From positions 3,720,001 to 3,784,000 of the forward strand of contig OX359197.1 of assembly GCA_947172415.1 (NCBI GenBank): a stretch of DNA of 64,000 nucleotides. The letters are read 5' to 3'. Origin of the DNA: Chondrosia reniformis (Eukaryota; Porifera; Demospongiae; Chondrillida; Chondrillidae). Below, one piece after another: positions 27,775 through 37,092 of this stretch (positions are counted from its first letter, which is position 1; every line of letters starts with the position of its first letter). A program made the translations under genes and the position numbers. The notes beneath the pieces are model-generated. The model was not told where the DNA came from. It did not search any database and worked only from the letters and a program-made list of their open reading frames with translations.

Positions 27775-27912
27775 ACATGTCTACATCTGAACATATGGAT
27801 CAAGGTCTCCCTTTTGAACCTCCAACTGACTTATCTGCATCAGACATACAATTTGCTGACCAGTTCCTCTAGACATCCTGTTCACATGGTGACAGGTCTG
27901 ATTCACCAATAG
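27775..27912 (+). pseudogene. NLR exon 10: Ser/Asp-rich, with in-frame TAG
   Basis: Phase 1-1 exon (138 nt) reading DMSTSEHMDQGLPFEPPTDL, then SDIQFADQFL followed by TAG (27870-27872), then TSCSHGDRSDSPIG in the same frame up to AATAG|GTGAGC. If the TAG is real it could be the natural end of one isoform, but the open frame and good donor afterwards favour a recent nonsense change. Confidence 0.5.
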
Positions 27913-28472
27913 GTGAGCAGAGGCCATTTTTGGAGAGTTTTGAGAGCTCCAACACTCAGTCAAGTACTTTTGAGAATGTATTTACTGGTGAATCATTAAC
28001 ACTTCTCTATCAGAGTGTAATAAAGTGTCATGTTACTGTTTCACACTAACAATCTATCTCTCTAGCAGTGTATGGTGATAATTAATTCTTTAGGTCAACA
28101 AGAAATTGAAGCTCTGAGATTCTCCTGGAAATGTATCAGAACAATTGCAATCAGTCTAATTAATGTAAGATCATTAAAACAGTATGTGTAAATGTAATGT
28201 ATACATATGTATATATACTGTACATACGTACAATATAATGTACATATATGTTGCATCAATGTCTTGTGAGACTATGAGTGTGTAGGGAATGAATAATTGG
28301 TATGTATGTATGAAGTTAGAAGAAGTGGACATCTCTATATGTGTACTGTACTTTCAGACGAGACTGCTGAACCTTTCTCTACTGATGTTGATATCTTCTA
28401 TTGTGTAATACTTTCAGATACATAGAGGTATAGAATATGTGATTCATATTGTCCATTTTTATCTGTTTCCAG

Positions 28473-28858
28473 TTCCTCAATCCAGTATGCAACAAGATAC
28501 TCATCAGTCTCCCCGTCAATCCTTCCCTGGTCCCTTCAATCTGCCAGCACCACAACCTGTAATACCATTTCCACTTAGGTTCACTGTCCCTATGCCTAGA
28601 ATTGCACTGCCAACAATGTTACCTGGAAACTTGAACTCTGAACCTGGTGTCGATCATCCCAATCACCTTCCCACTCAATCCTCCCACACCTCCCCTGAAC
28701 CCTTTACATCAGTCATACCAGATAAGGTTGGGTGGGTCCTACGCTTCTTATGGAGAGCTGTATCAGACTACTGGAGGACCAATTCCATCTCTAGATCAAA
28801 CTTTATATCCACTTCATCTTTCACAGAGGAACCAGCCAGTCCCTCAGAGCATGGCTGA
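28473..28858 (+). CDS. NLR exon 11: Pro/Gln/Ser-rich terminal exon
   Basis: Acceptor TGTTTCCAG in phase 1. Reads PQSSMQQDTHQSPRQSFPGP and stays open to TGA at 28856-28858. It is low in complexity (Pro, Ser, His) and probably disordered. A second open frame, offset from this one, runs to the TAA at 28950-28952 and is also Pro/Gln-rich, so a frameshift near 28720 extending the protein cannot be excluded. Confidence 0.55.
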
Positions 28859-28952
28859 GCATGTAACATCCAGTGTTGGCCTTCAGGAAGCACATTTATC
28901 AGAACATGAGGAAGGCACAGAACAAGTCCTGCCCAGGTCTACTTCATACTAA

Positions 28953-29600
28953 GTGAGCTTCCGGTTAATATTAGTTGTTATCATTAGCCTAATAGCTGCA
29001 CTATAGAAAGCCTTTGTATAGGGCCCATTGTATATACAGTTCTTGCTGTGACTTTAAGAGCTGTTATTCGGAGGTGACCACTCTATTCAGGTTTTTACTG
29101 CATATAGTATTCTTAATGATGCCATATATACGTACAACAGTTACTGAACATATGTATGTATGTAGGTACTTATAATCTTATTACTCACTTCTTTATAACA
29201 GGAGATCAACCTATTTAAACTCTAATATAATTGACATAAACAGTTGTACGTATATGTCCGTGGAACTTATACTACCATGGTCTCATTTATGTTTACACTT
29301 GTTACCTGGTAATACCACTGTCATGCAATGATCTCATGCATTGATAATATGTCTACTTTTATTTAGTGTGTACTCACTTGTTAAAACTGAGTGCATGTAC
29401 ACTAACTTACAAAGGATACCAATTTGGTGTCCATTTAATTCAACAATTATTCCTCCTTTGTTAGATCAGTCCAAAATGTGTGGAAGAAAGAGAACTTTGT
29501 GACCAGGTATATGTACATACATACAGGATAAAGGGAATATTGAGATTTGTAAAGCTTCTACTTTGTTGTTAGTTTTTCTGTAAAATGTTACAACTTGTCC
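28953..29600. other. Intergenic, no gene seen
   Basis: AT-rich sequence downstream of the NLR-like gene. No ORF, RNA gene or clear repeat recognised; TACGTAC-type palindromes are scattered as elsewhere in the gene region. Confidence 0.5.
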
Positions 29601-29874
29601 TAGACTGTAGGCTAGCTGTGTGGTTGATAGGTAGACTGTAGGCTAGCTGTGTGGTTGCTAAGTAGACTGTAGGGTGTGTGGTTGCTAAGTAGACTGTAGG
29701 CTAGCTGTGTGGCTGCTAAGTAGACTGTAGGCTAGCTGTGTGGTTGCTAAGTAGACTGTAGGCTAGCTGTGTGGTTGCTAAGTAGACTGTAGGCTAGCTG
29801 AGTGGTTGCTAAGTAGACTGTAGGATAGCTGTGTGGTTGCTAAGTAGACTGTAGGCTAGCTGTGTGGTTGCTAA
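29601..29874 (+). repeat. 31-bp minisatellite, about 9 copies
   Basis: Tandem copies of a 31-bp unit beginning AGACTGTAGGCTAGCTGTG and ending GGTTGCTAAGT. One copy has a short internal deletion and several have single substitutions. It lies between the NLR-like gene and the hAT fragment. Confidence 0.92.
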
Positions 29875-30049
29875 TGTGTACCAATCCAATCCTCTTTCTC
29901 TCCTCTGCAGCTGTAGCTCCCACTTGAAGGTATATCACTTGACTGAGAACTCTACACTCCACCTGTTTCTTCACTATATCATTCAGTATTGTACACCATT
30001 ATAGCTAGGCAACTGTATGTACGTAGTTTATGTACATTTCTTTGTATTT

Positions 30050-30457
30050 TCAGGCCGTCGGAAGCAGTTTTAGAGTGGTCAGGCCTATACCACAGCTTCC
30101 ACAGCAGCTTTGTGACACCCACTGGCCCCGTGTCGACAGAAACCACCTTTCTCACCAGTAGCGTCCTTCTAATTTTCATACCCACGGGAAATAAAACTGG
30201 CATCAGCTGTCTTCGCTCTTTTCAGTCTTGGATTGAGCAGCTTTAACACAAATGAAACAAAATGCTAAATCCCGAGCCTCGTCGTAATGGATCCAAGACC
30301 ATTTCTGAAACCATTGAGGCTGAAACGATCGATAAACGACCGACTTGATGCCAAACGCTCGCTTCTGAAAACTAAATTTAGCTGGCTGGTTAGGGTGCTC
30401 ACCGATGTCTGGCAAAGTTTCCAAATCGATACGATACTCATAGGATGAGCTTGTCAT
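30050..30457 (-). pseudogene. hAT-type TTF/ZMYM zinc-finger protein fragment
   Basis: The minus strand starts MTSSSYEYRIDLETLPDI and contains YRSFQPQWFQKWSWIHYDEA and FCFICVKAAQ, the TTF-type zinc-finger signature (Phe-rich, W-x-x-Y-x3-D/A, C-x2-C) at the N-terminus of hAT transposases and ZMYM1-like proteins. After KAAQ the frame breaks near 30220-30240 and continues in another frame as TADASFISRGYEN, a stop (TAG where the family has Trp), KDATGEKGGF, then H-A-S-G-C-H-K. The catalytic hAT domain is absent. It is a transposon-derived pseudogene fragment. Confidence 0.65.
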
Positions 30458-30537
30458 GTCACAGCCCTTCTCGTACGTAGCGCTTACGCTTTGTCGTTTG
30501 GTAATTTATACAGTATGCATGCAATAGAATACACATA

Positions 30538-30931
30538 ATGCGTGGGGTATTTCCGGACACCTACGATGCTGCGCGTTCTCTTTGCACAAGAAGGGACTTC
30601 GACGTGCTGCTAGTCTGCCTTGCAGGAGGGCACAGTACTACTCTTCGCGCCACCAAAGTAATTGAGGCTCTTACTGCTTTCAACGCTAAGAAACTCAGCC
30701 CCAATCACTCATACTACTATCGCGGAGGTTGTTCAGTCCATGGGGGGTAGAAGATCTGTTTTACCCCATTTTTGGACGTTTCTCAAGGACTACCAAGGAC
30801 GAAAAGTGGTCAGGCCATGGCCCGAAAGCCTGACCTGGTCTGGCGGCCTTGATTTTTATATATACAAAGCTGTTGATAACGGAAACTTTTGGACGAAAAT
30901 ATACATAGTAAAAATTGCTTCCTTTAGGTGA
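30538..30931 (+). other. Unrecognised open segment, relatively CpG-rich
   Basis: Two overlapping plus-strand ORFs (30538-30750 and 30662-30931) in sequence richer in CpG than its neighbours, between the minus-strand hAT fragment and the plus-strand CARD-like gene. I recognise neither protein. It could be a 5' exon/promoter region of the downstream gene or part of an old transposon; no splice link to 31315 is evident. Confidence 0.25.
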
Positions 30932-31314
30932 ATCGTAAAGTTGTCAGCGAAATTAAACAATGCTTGCTGAAGTTAACAAAGGTAATTGCGATGCCTAATA
31001 CAGTTTTAGATTTATTAAAACTACTCTAGTACTATTGTTTGATAATACTAAATCAAAGCATGCACCGATCTGATTCCGCCCATCTGTTCGAACTAATTAA
31101 CTAGCCGGTTCTGTACCGTGTTCCATGAATATCGATCGCTATAGAGCTATAGCTAGCTAGTGTTTTTTTTATATTAACACTTCATATTCCTTTCGCGATG
31201 GGGTCTTGGCGGAATGAAGTTTGCAAATGGCAACATTGGTGTGCTATATCGCTTTTCCTCACTAAGAAAGTATTGCTCACGTTTTATGAATGTTTTCTTT
31301 CTCCATATTTTCAG
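30932..31314. other. Sequence upstream of the CARD-like exon
   Basis: AT-rich. No first exon could be identified with confidence, although the 31315 exon must be preceded by a phase-1 donor. The ATG at 31198 opens a frame of 71 codons that overlaps the acceptor and is unlikely to be coding. Confidence 0.35.
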
Positions 31315-31602
31315 ATGGATCAAGATTATTGGAAATATTCTTGGAAAAGAATCAAAAGTTTATTAAAAATGGATGTGACTTTAAAAGAATTTCTACAGAT
31401 CTACGACAGTTAAGAGTTATTGATAAAAATCAACTTAATAAGCTGCTTCATTCTGACATTTTGGAGGCCAATCAGCACATGTATCTCATTCTTGATAGCG
31501 ACCTTTCTCCTCCAAAGCTTTCCAAAGTGGCTGAAGCACTGGAGGGAGATAAAACTCATGATGGCCACCAAGATCTGGCATGCAGGATTAGGGAGTGTCT
31601 CT
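31315..31602 (+). CDS. CARD/death-fold-like exon
   Basis: Acceptor TATTTTCAG, donor GTCTCT|GTGAGT. Helical, Leu-rich segments include LLEIFLEKNQKFIKNG, LRQLRVIDKNQLNKLLHSDI, MYLILDSDLSPPKLSKVAEA and GHQDLACRIRECL. The DILEAN...LS...L..AL layout resembles CARD or death-effector folds used at NLR N-termini. Confidence 0.5.
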
Positions 31603-32835
31603 GTGAGTGTACCTACATACCTGTTGTGTGAACTTTTGAATCAGTAGAGTATATGAACTGTCCCAATACCTGAGCCTTTAATATAGTTTGGTGGCCATTT
31701 TGAGCAGCCTTGAGCTACTAGGGCAGGACACCTCTCTAGAAAGCTTAGATAATGTACATTTGCTAGATCTGGATGTAACTACGCTTGCTTATTTAGCATT
31801 GAAGTATTTTCCAGTTCCTGCATCAATATTTCACCGTCCATCTGTTAGTATGTAATGAAAGTACTCTCTGTATGGCACAATAGAATGCCGTGCATTACTT
31901 TACTCTAGATGAACATGAACAAGGTTCAGATCATGCAAGTGTTTTACTCATCCATCTGTAGGTTCAATTGGGACACACCCTCCTTCAGTAGGTGGTCCAT
32001 CAGGGACACACCCTCCTTCTGTAGGTGATCCATCAGGGACACACCCTCTCTCAATAGGTGGTCCGTTAGGGGCACACCCTCTTTCAGTAGGTGGTCCATC
32101 AGGGACATACCCTCCTTCAGTAGGTGGTCCATCAGGGACACACCCTCCAGTAGATGGTCCATCAGGGACACACCCTCCAGTAGGTGGTCCATCAGAGACA
32201 CACCCTCCTTCAGTAAGTGACTCATCCTGGGGACAATCTCCTGTAGGTTAGTTCACAATGATTGTGTTTGTGTTTCTAGAAGTGGGTAATGAAGGAAAAT
32301 ACTCTTCACTTGTCCACAGGTACCAAATCCAAGAGGAAACAGAAAGATAAGAAGACCTCACGGACCCACCAACCAAGTAAGAACAATCTATGTACTTTTA
32401 GTAATTCCATTATTACTCAAAGTCCTAACAAGACAGGTTCAGTAATATAACTTGTACTGTATCTAATAGAATCCAAAAGAAAGAGAATACCACCTCACTC
32501 ACCCTCTCCTGAGGAGGATGGTAGCAGTAGTGGATCCAACAGTAGTGGATCCAACAGTAGGGGTGATGGAATGACTGGACCAGTGGAAGAAGACAATAGT
32601 GAAGTAGATGGTAAGTATCAGTCATGTAGTGTATTGTGTAGTTGTACTTATGAACTGTGTTAATCTCACTCCTTTAACAGGTTCTAGTTCCAAACAGACA
32701 AAGAAGACAAAGAAAAGTCAGGACTCGTCCAAGTCAGCTAAAAGATGTGACAGAATGAAGACTGGCACTGTTCCCCAATCTAGTGAGACTGTTGTCACAT
32801 ACTGCATGTGTTCCTTGTGTGGTGGTGGGCATTAA
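31315..32835 (+). CDS. Death-fold/CARD-like protein with Gly-Pro repeat and basic tail (5 exons)
   Basis: Exons 31315-31602, 31962-32246, 32320-32376, 32470-32610 and 32681-32835 (stop TAA). Every junction is phase 1 with GT/AG borders, so each internal exon is a symmetric, skippable module. The first gives a predicted helical domain of about 90 residues, the second a Gly-Pro-Thr-His repeat, the third and fourth Lys/Arg/Ser-rich segments, and the last a Lys/Ser stretch ending CMCSLCGGGH. A death-fold adaptor or the N-terminal half of an NLR is plausible given the neighbouring NLR pieces; the true start is not found. An alternative last exon may be 33133-33209. The domain assignment is inference from pattern. 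Confidence 0.55.
31962..32246 (+). CDS. Repeat exon: GGPSGTHPPSV-type tandem peptide
   Basis: Acceptor ATCTGTAG, donor CTGTAG|GTTAGT, 285 nt, phase 1-1. Encodes about eight copies of a Gly-Gly-Pro-Ser-Gly-Thr-His-Pro-Pro-Ser-Val unit with variants (GPLGAHPLSI, GPSGTYPPSV, shortened THPPVDGP). The DNA repeat is about 33 bp, so copy number changes would stay in frame. The minus-strand frame over the same repeat is a shadow. Confidence 0.65.
32320..32376 (+). CDS. Small basic exon
   Basis: 57 nt, phase 1-1, reading GTKSKRKQKDKKTSRTHQP. The run of Lys/Arg looks like a nuclear-localisation or nucleic-acid-binding patch. Confidence 0.55.
32470..32610 (+). CDS. Basic/Ser-Gly exon
   Basis: 141 nt, phase 1-1, reading SKRKRIPPHSPSPEEDGSSS then GSNSSGSNSRGDG and an acidic end PVEEDNSEVD. 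The GGATCCAACAGTAGT string is tandemly repeated. Confidence 0.55.
32681..32835 (+). CDS. Terminal Lys/Ser exon
   Basis: Acceptor CTTTAACAG, phase 1. Reads SSSKQTKKTKKSQDSSKSAK, then RCDRMKTGTVPQ and ends YCMCSLCGGGH before TAA. The C-x-C-x2-C ending could bind metal or be lipidated, but nothing more is supported. Confidence 0.5.
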
Positions 32836-33132
32836 AAGGAAGTTAACTGTATCATGTATCATGAATATTGTTATATGGCCTATGAATACAATTTGCCTTT
32901 CCTGTAAAATACGTATATAATACATGTCTCATTTCATATAATTACTGTCCAACAATTACTGTATCCAATGGAAAGGGAACAATTGCTTTTTGTAAGAGTT
33001 ATGGATGTATCACATTAATTAATTTATCTAATCGGAATTCCTTATGTACTTATATATACTTATATCTGTTAAAAGGTACTTATGCGCTTATTGCTATTGT
33101 GCATACTTATATGGTACTCTTGTTTTCTTCAG

Positions 33133-33209
33133 AATACCAGAGATGTATAGACCAGTCTTCATCGTCTTCTCCTTCTTCCTCACCTGAAGAGAACAGACGG
33201 GGAATATAG
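33133..33209 (+). CDS. Possible alternative terminal exon
   Basis: Acceptor TTTTCTTCAG followed in phase 1 by EYQRCIDQSSSSSPSSSPEE and NRRGI then TAG. It fits the phase of the CARD-like gene and has the same Ser-rich, charged style, so it may replace the exon at 32681-32835 in another transcript. Confidence 0.3.
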
Positions 33210-33286
33210 AAGTGAGGATGGAGGTGAGGTATTACATGAATATACAAGTTTATGTAACTTCAGCTGTTCATTCTGTAAGATTTTAC

Positions 33287-33397
33287 AATTTAATGTTAGT
33301 TTATCAGTTGGTGTACTGTACTAATTTAATGTTAGTTTATCAGTAGGTGTACTGTACTAATTTAATGGTAGTTTATCCAGTAGGTGTACTATACTAA
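33287..33397 (+). repeat. 36-bp tandem repeat, 3 copies
   Basis: Three copies of a 36-bp unit AATTTAATGTTAGTTTATCA...GTGTACTGTACT starting at 33287, 33323 and 33359. The end of the last copy (GTGTACTATACTAAAG) recurs at 34578, the start of the rearranged duplicate. Confidence 0.9.
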
Positions 33398-33479
33398 AGT
33401 TAAGAGTGATATAGATATGCCTAATGTCAAACAGAAGTTCATAGAGAGCTGTTTTATGAAAAAAATTATGTGTTGTACT

Positions 33480-34000
33480 TGTAAAAGTTATAAGTTGAAG
33501 ACCATAAGGTAACTCTAACTCTTGATGAGGCATCAGAAGAAGTGAAACAGAGCTAAAGAGCCTCCCTTCAGCACCTTCAGCTTACTTGAGTGAGTGTGAT
33601 GTGATTGTCACCTCTCGACCAGTGACCACGTCAGATCTCCTCACCAGATTACAAGGGTCATGTGTGCATGTAGAAATTCTTGGTTTTAAAGTTAATAAGA
33701 TAAATGCATACATTAAGGACTATTTCATTGGCAAAGTAAAAATTGGTGAAATTCTAAAAATCGATTGCTGTCACTTCCTGCTGTTCGTGGAATGTGTCGT
33801 GTTCCAGTGGTCCTTAAGATAGTGTGTAAGGTGCAGGAGTACATGGGAGAGGATGGTCTGCCACGTACTATGAGTGGTATATACAAGAAATACATTTGTG
33901 GTCAACTTTACCACTCCCAACTCAAGATTGATCCTCAACCAACTGTGTCTGTCACTGATTTGAGCAATATTCCAAGTGATGTCTTCCCGGCGTTTGATAT
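33480..34000 (+). pseudogene. NACHT-domain fragment (broken), rearrangement segment 1
   Basis: Plus-strand NACHT remains: LTLDEASEEVKQS (Walker-B side), then after a frame break LSECDVIVTSRPVTTSDLLT (sensor-1 type TSRP motif), HVEILGFKVNKINAYIKDYF, a second frame change, RGMCRVPVVLKIVCKVQEYM, and VSVTDLSNIPSDVFPAFD. Compared with the duplicate at 34574-34880 it lacks 7 bases near 33557, causing a stop. At about 34000 the sequence folds back into the inverted segment. The P-loop is absent. Confidence 0.72.
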
Positions 34001-34573
34001 GATGAGGATGAGACAAAGCTCAGGTCAGTCGGAATGGCCTTTTCAATAAGCTCATTTGTTTGCTCTTTGTTGTCTGCTTCAAAGGGTGACAGCATCACCA
34101 GGGGAGGAAGAGCCTCACGATCTTTCTTACGTCTACTTCCTGTGCTATCAATTAATGGGAAGAGGTCAATTTTGGCTAGTTTTGTAAGTCCACAGTAGAA
34201 CTTCCACACCTCCACCATCTCTGGCCTGCCAAAGTGCTCTTTCCACATCTTCTCCTGCTCAGTTGGACTCTGCTTGGCAATGTGGAGTGCGGCCAGTGCC
34301 TCTTGTACTGTTTTGTGAGTAAACATGTACAGCTTTATAGGAGCTGCAAAGAAGGAATCCACAGATTCTGAAAAGAGAAGCTCATAAATGCTTCCATTGA
34401 GAACACTGTTTCTCAGTGAATCAACAAGATCAGTGTCTGATATGACAAGCTTAAGATCTATGCAAAATTGGTAAGATATTTCGCAAAGTTTGTCAAATGC
34501 TGGGAAGACATCACTTGGAATATTGCTCAAATCAGTGACAGACACAGTTGGTTGAGGATTAATCTTGAGTTGG
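34001..34573 (-). pseudogene. Inverted NLR fragment: NACHT winged-helix to helical region
   Basis: The minus strand is open from VSVTDLSNIPSDVFPAFDKL through CEISYQFCIDLKLVISD, YMFTHKTVQEALAALHIAKQ (the F-x-H-x-T/F-x-Q-E-x-x-A-A signature at the end of NACHT-NLR ATPases) and WKFYCGLTKLAKIDLF to IPTDLSFVSSSSYQT. It is highly similar to the intact exon at 21398-21660 and shares VSVTDL...FPAFD with segment 1, so it overlaps that segment in opposite orientation. No start or stop belongs to it; both ends are rearrangement breakpoints. Confidence 0.75.
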
Positions 34574-34880
34574 GAGTGGGTGTACTATACTAAAGTTAAG
34601 AGTGATATAGATGTGCCTAATGTCAAACAGAAGCTCATAGAGAGCTGTTTTATGTAAAAAAATTATGTGTTGTACTTGTAAAAGTTATAAGTTGAAGACC
34701 ATAAGGTAACTCTAACTCTTGATGAGGCATCAGAAGAAGTGAAACAGAGCTTCTTTCTAAAGAGCCTCCTTTCAGCACCTTCAGCTTACTTGAGTGAGTG
34801 TGATGTGATTGTCACCTCTCGACCAATGACCACGTCAGATCTCCTCACCAGATTACAAGGGTCATGTGTGCATGTAGAAA
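34574..34880 (+). pseudogene. NACHT fragment duplicate, rearrangement segment 3
   Basis: Direct duplicate of about 33382-33675. It has the seven bases missing there, so the frame reads DEASEEVKQSFFLKSLLSAP then YLSECDVIVTSRPMTTSDLL. It is cut at HVEM by unrelated sequence at 34881. It looks closer to the functional ancestor than segment 1. Confidence 0.72.
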
Positions 34881-35341
34881 TGTGAGGATGCAAAAATTTG
34901 AAGGGTTTCCGTAGTACTAGCGACTGGGGCAACCAGAAATGTCATAGCCATTACAGATCCGAAGTTACGACACTTTGAAACAGAACCGTTGCCAAATGCA
35001 ATAATGTAAATCAGCTTACTTCCATCAAGTTAATAAAATGATGACAACATTGATTACCCAATCTCAAGCAAATCAATTCTATGCTATCGAACGATAATGA
35101 TATTCACCGTTCCGTATATAGTACAAAATGACGTATTTCTGGTAGCTTCTACTTAAGATGGGATTTATAGAACAAAAAAGACCAAAATAATGACGGCGAC
35201 ATTGGGAAAGGTTGGAGTAATGAATATTTATCGATATTAAAAGAAGCTTTTGACTCTTTTGTCACGACGTTTTTAAAACGCCTGAATTGAACCTATTGCG
35301 ACAGTGGGAATGTGCCTTTTTTCGCATTGATGGTCACATAT
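34881..35341. other. Unrecognised unique sequence before the second satellite domain
   Basis: About 460 bp without ORF or recognised repeat. It separates the NLR rubble from satellite and could be an old element. Confidence 0.4.
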
Positions 35342-36644
35342 ACTAGTTGTACGTACAAGCTCTGTCCTAGTTGTATGTTCTAGTTGTATGTACTAGTTGT
35401 ATGTAGTAGCTATGTACTAGTTGAATATACAAGTTGTACATTCTAGTATTACGTATTCTTTCTATGAACTACTAGTTTCTAGTTGTATATACTAGTTGTA
35501 TGTACTAGTTGTACGTACTGGTTGTATTTACTATGTGTATGTATTAGTTATATGCTGTGTACTAGTTGAATGTACTAGTGGTATGCACTAGCTGTATGTA
35601 CTAGTTGTATGTACTATGTGTATGTCTCTTTATAAGTACCAGTTATATGTCTAGGTACTAGTTAAATGTTTGTGTACTAGTTCTATGTACTAGTTTTATG
35701 CATTGGATGTATATACTAGTTGTATGTATTAATTATAACTACTAGGTATATGTGTATGTACTACTTATATGTCCTAGTTGTTTGTCCTAGTGGTGTGGAC
35801 TAGGATTGTGTTCTATTTATATTTATGAACAACTAGTTTATAGTTGTATGTACTAGTTGCATGTACTAGTTGTATGTACTAATTGTATGTAGTATGTACA
35901 AGTTGTATGTATATACTAGTTGTCTGTACTAGTTAAATATACTATTTTTATATATATACTAGTTGTATGTACCAGTTTCTAGTTGTATGTGCTAGTTTTA
36001 TGTACTGTGTGGATGCACTATTTAGATGAGCTAATGTTATATTTAGGTGTGTACTAGTTATATGTCCTAGTTTTATGTACTCGTTCTATGTACTAGTTGT
36101 ATGTACTACTTGTGTGTACTAGTTGTATGTACTATGTGTATGTACTATCTATATGTACTAGTCATACTTTTTTATGTATTAGTTATATGTAGTAGGTGTG
36201 TGTATTAGTTTTATGTACTAGTTGCAAGTACTAGTTGTATGTACTAGTTGTATACTAGTTGTGGGTACTAGTTGTATGTACTTTTTGTATGTACTATTTA
36301 TATGTACTAGTCATACTTTTTTATGTATTAGTTTTATGTAGTAGGTGTGTGTACTAGTTTTATGTACTAGTTGCAAGTACTAGTTGTATCTACTAGTTGT
36401 ATGTAATAATGGTATGTACCAGATGTATATACTAGGTGTAAGAACTAGTAACAATCTGTATTTACTAGTTGTAGGGACTAGTTGTATGTACTTGTTGTAT
36501 GTAGTAGTTGTATATCCTAATTGTACGTACTAGTTGTAAGTACTAGTAAGTAGTTGCATGTATTGGTTATATGTAACAGTTTTATGAACTAGTTGTATGT
36601 ACCAGGTGTATGTACTAGTAACAATCTGTATTTACTAATTGTAT
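35342..36644 (-). repeat. 13-bp satellite, subfamily with AACAATCTGTATTTA spacer
   Basis: TTGTATGTACTAG array. Differs from the 0-21 kb domain by the recurring spacer AGTAACAATCTGTATTTACT (for example about 36450 and 36624), which I do not find on either strand of the first domain. Ends at the 3' terminus of Naiad-type copy A. Confidence 0.92.
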
Positions 36645-37075
36645 GAAAAATCTAAGATACCATTTTCCTACATGCTATATGCCTAATCTGTAAAAAGAGC
36701 CTATAGGGGAACTAAACCTAAAGAGAGCTTTAGATGAAGATACAGGAGTCTTTTCTTCCTTCTTTTCCCTTCTTTCATCTTCTTCTCCACTGGGTCAGAC
36801 AGCTGTTTCTGGGAATTCCACCCTTCATCAGTGATCCTGGGAGTCTTTGTCTTTTTCTTTATCTTGATCTTCTCTGAATCCTTGGCTCTCTATGCTAAAT
36901 CTAGGGGCCTTATATACACTATTTTGGCGCCAAAAGTTAAATAAGGTGTTAACTAAGACACATGATGAAATTTAATTTTATGAAAGGAATGTAGGTCCAA
37001 TTAACATTTATGAATTAATTATAAATCTATTAGTAAACTTGCTTGTACAGGTAAAACAGACTCAGCATAACTATA
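36645..37075 (-). repeat. Terminal repeat (pseudo-LTR) of copy A
   Basis: The same sequence is found inverted at 38421-38897 and, in this orientation, at 41088-41505 and (partly) 44505-44778. Contains, in element order, TTTTGGCGCCAAAA (36922-36935), TATATAAG, the hammerhead (36785-36843) and a purine-rich AAGAAGATGAAAGAAGGG stretch. Confidence 0.85.
36785..36843 (-). ncRNA. Hammerhead-ribozyme motif, copy A
   Basis: Minus strand: CTGATGA plus extra A, stem II GGG/CCC, GAAAC, loop AGCT, GTC, then stem I TGA/TCA and GGAG/CTCC around an internal loop. Type I with a 2-bp stem III (AC/GT). The A flanking stem II on both sides is unusual for a canonical hammerhead. Confidence 0.6.
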
Positions 37076-37092
37076 GACAAGAGTAGGACATA

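Larger units (their letters stand above)
21398..28858 (+). pseudogene. NLR-type gene, C-terminal half: helical domain, LRR-like exons, Ser/Pro-rich tail
   Basis: Eleven exons with GT/AG borders can be placed: 21398-21820, 22251-22441, 22718-22865, 22990-23150, 23437-23614, 24493-24695, 25842-26052, 26286-26363, 27119-27214, 27775-27912 and 28473-28858. All junction phases agree (alternating 1 and 0 through the LRR part, then all phase 1), which strongly supports the model. The first exon is the winged-helix/helical segment after a NACHT ATPase; the same protein segment is seen with its upstream MFTHKTVQEALAALHI motif at 34001-34573. The following exons are LRR-like and the last four are acidic, Ser/Pro/Gln-rich. 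Such proteins are cytosolic innate-immune sensors. Two in-frame stops (TAA 22835-22837, TAG 27870-27872) interrupt it, so it is a recent pseudogene, a null allele, or mis-sequenced. The 5' end is missing in the gap. Confidence 0.75.

Noticed and set aside
31944..32225. Minus-strand 93-codon repeat ORF
   Set aside because: Shadow of the plus-strand repeat exon, which has splice sites and consistent phase with four other exons.
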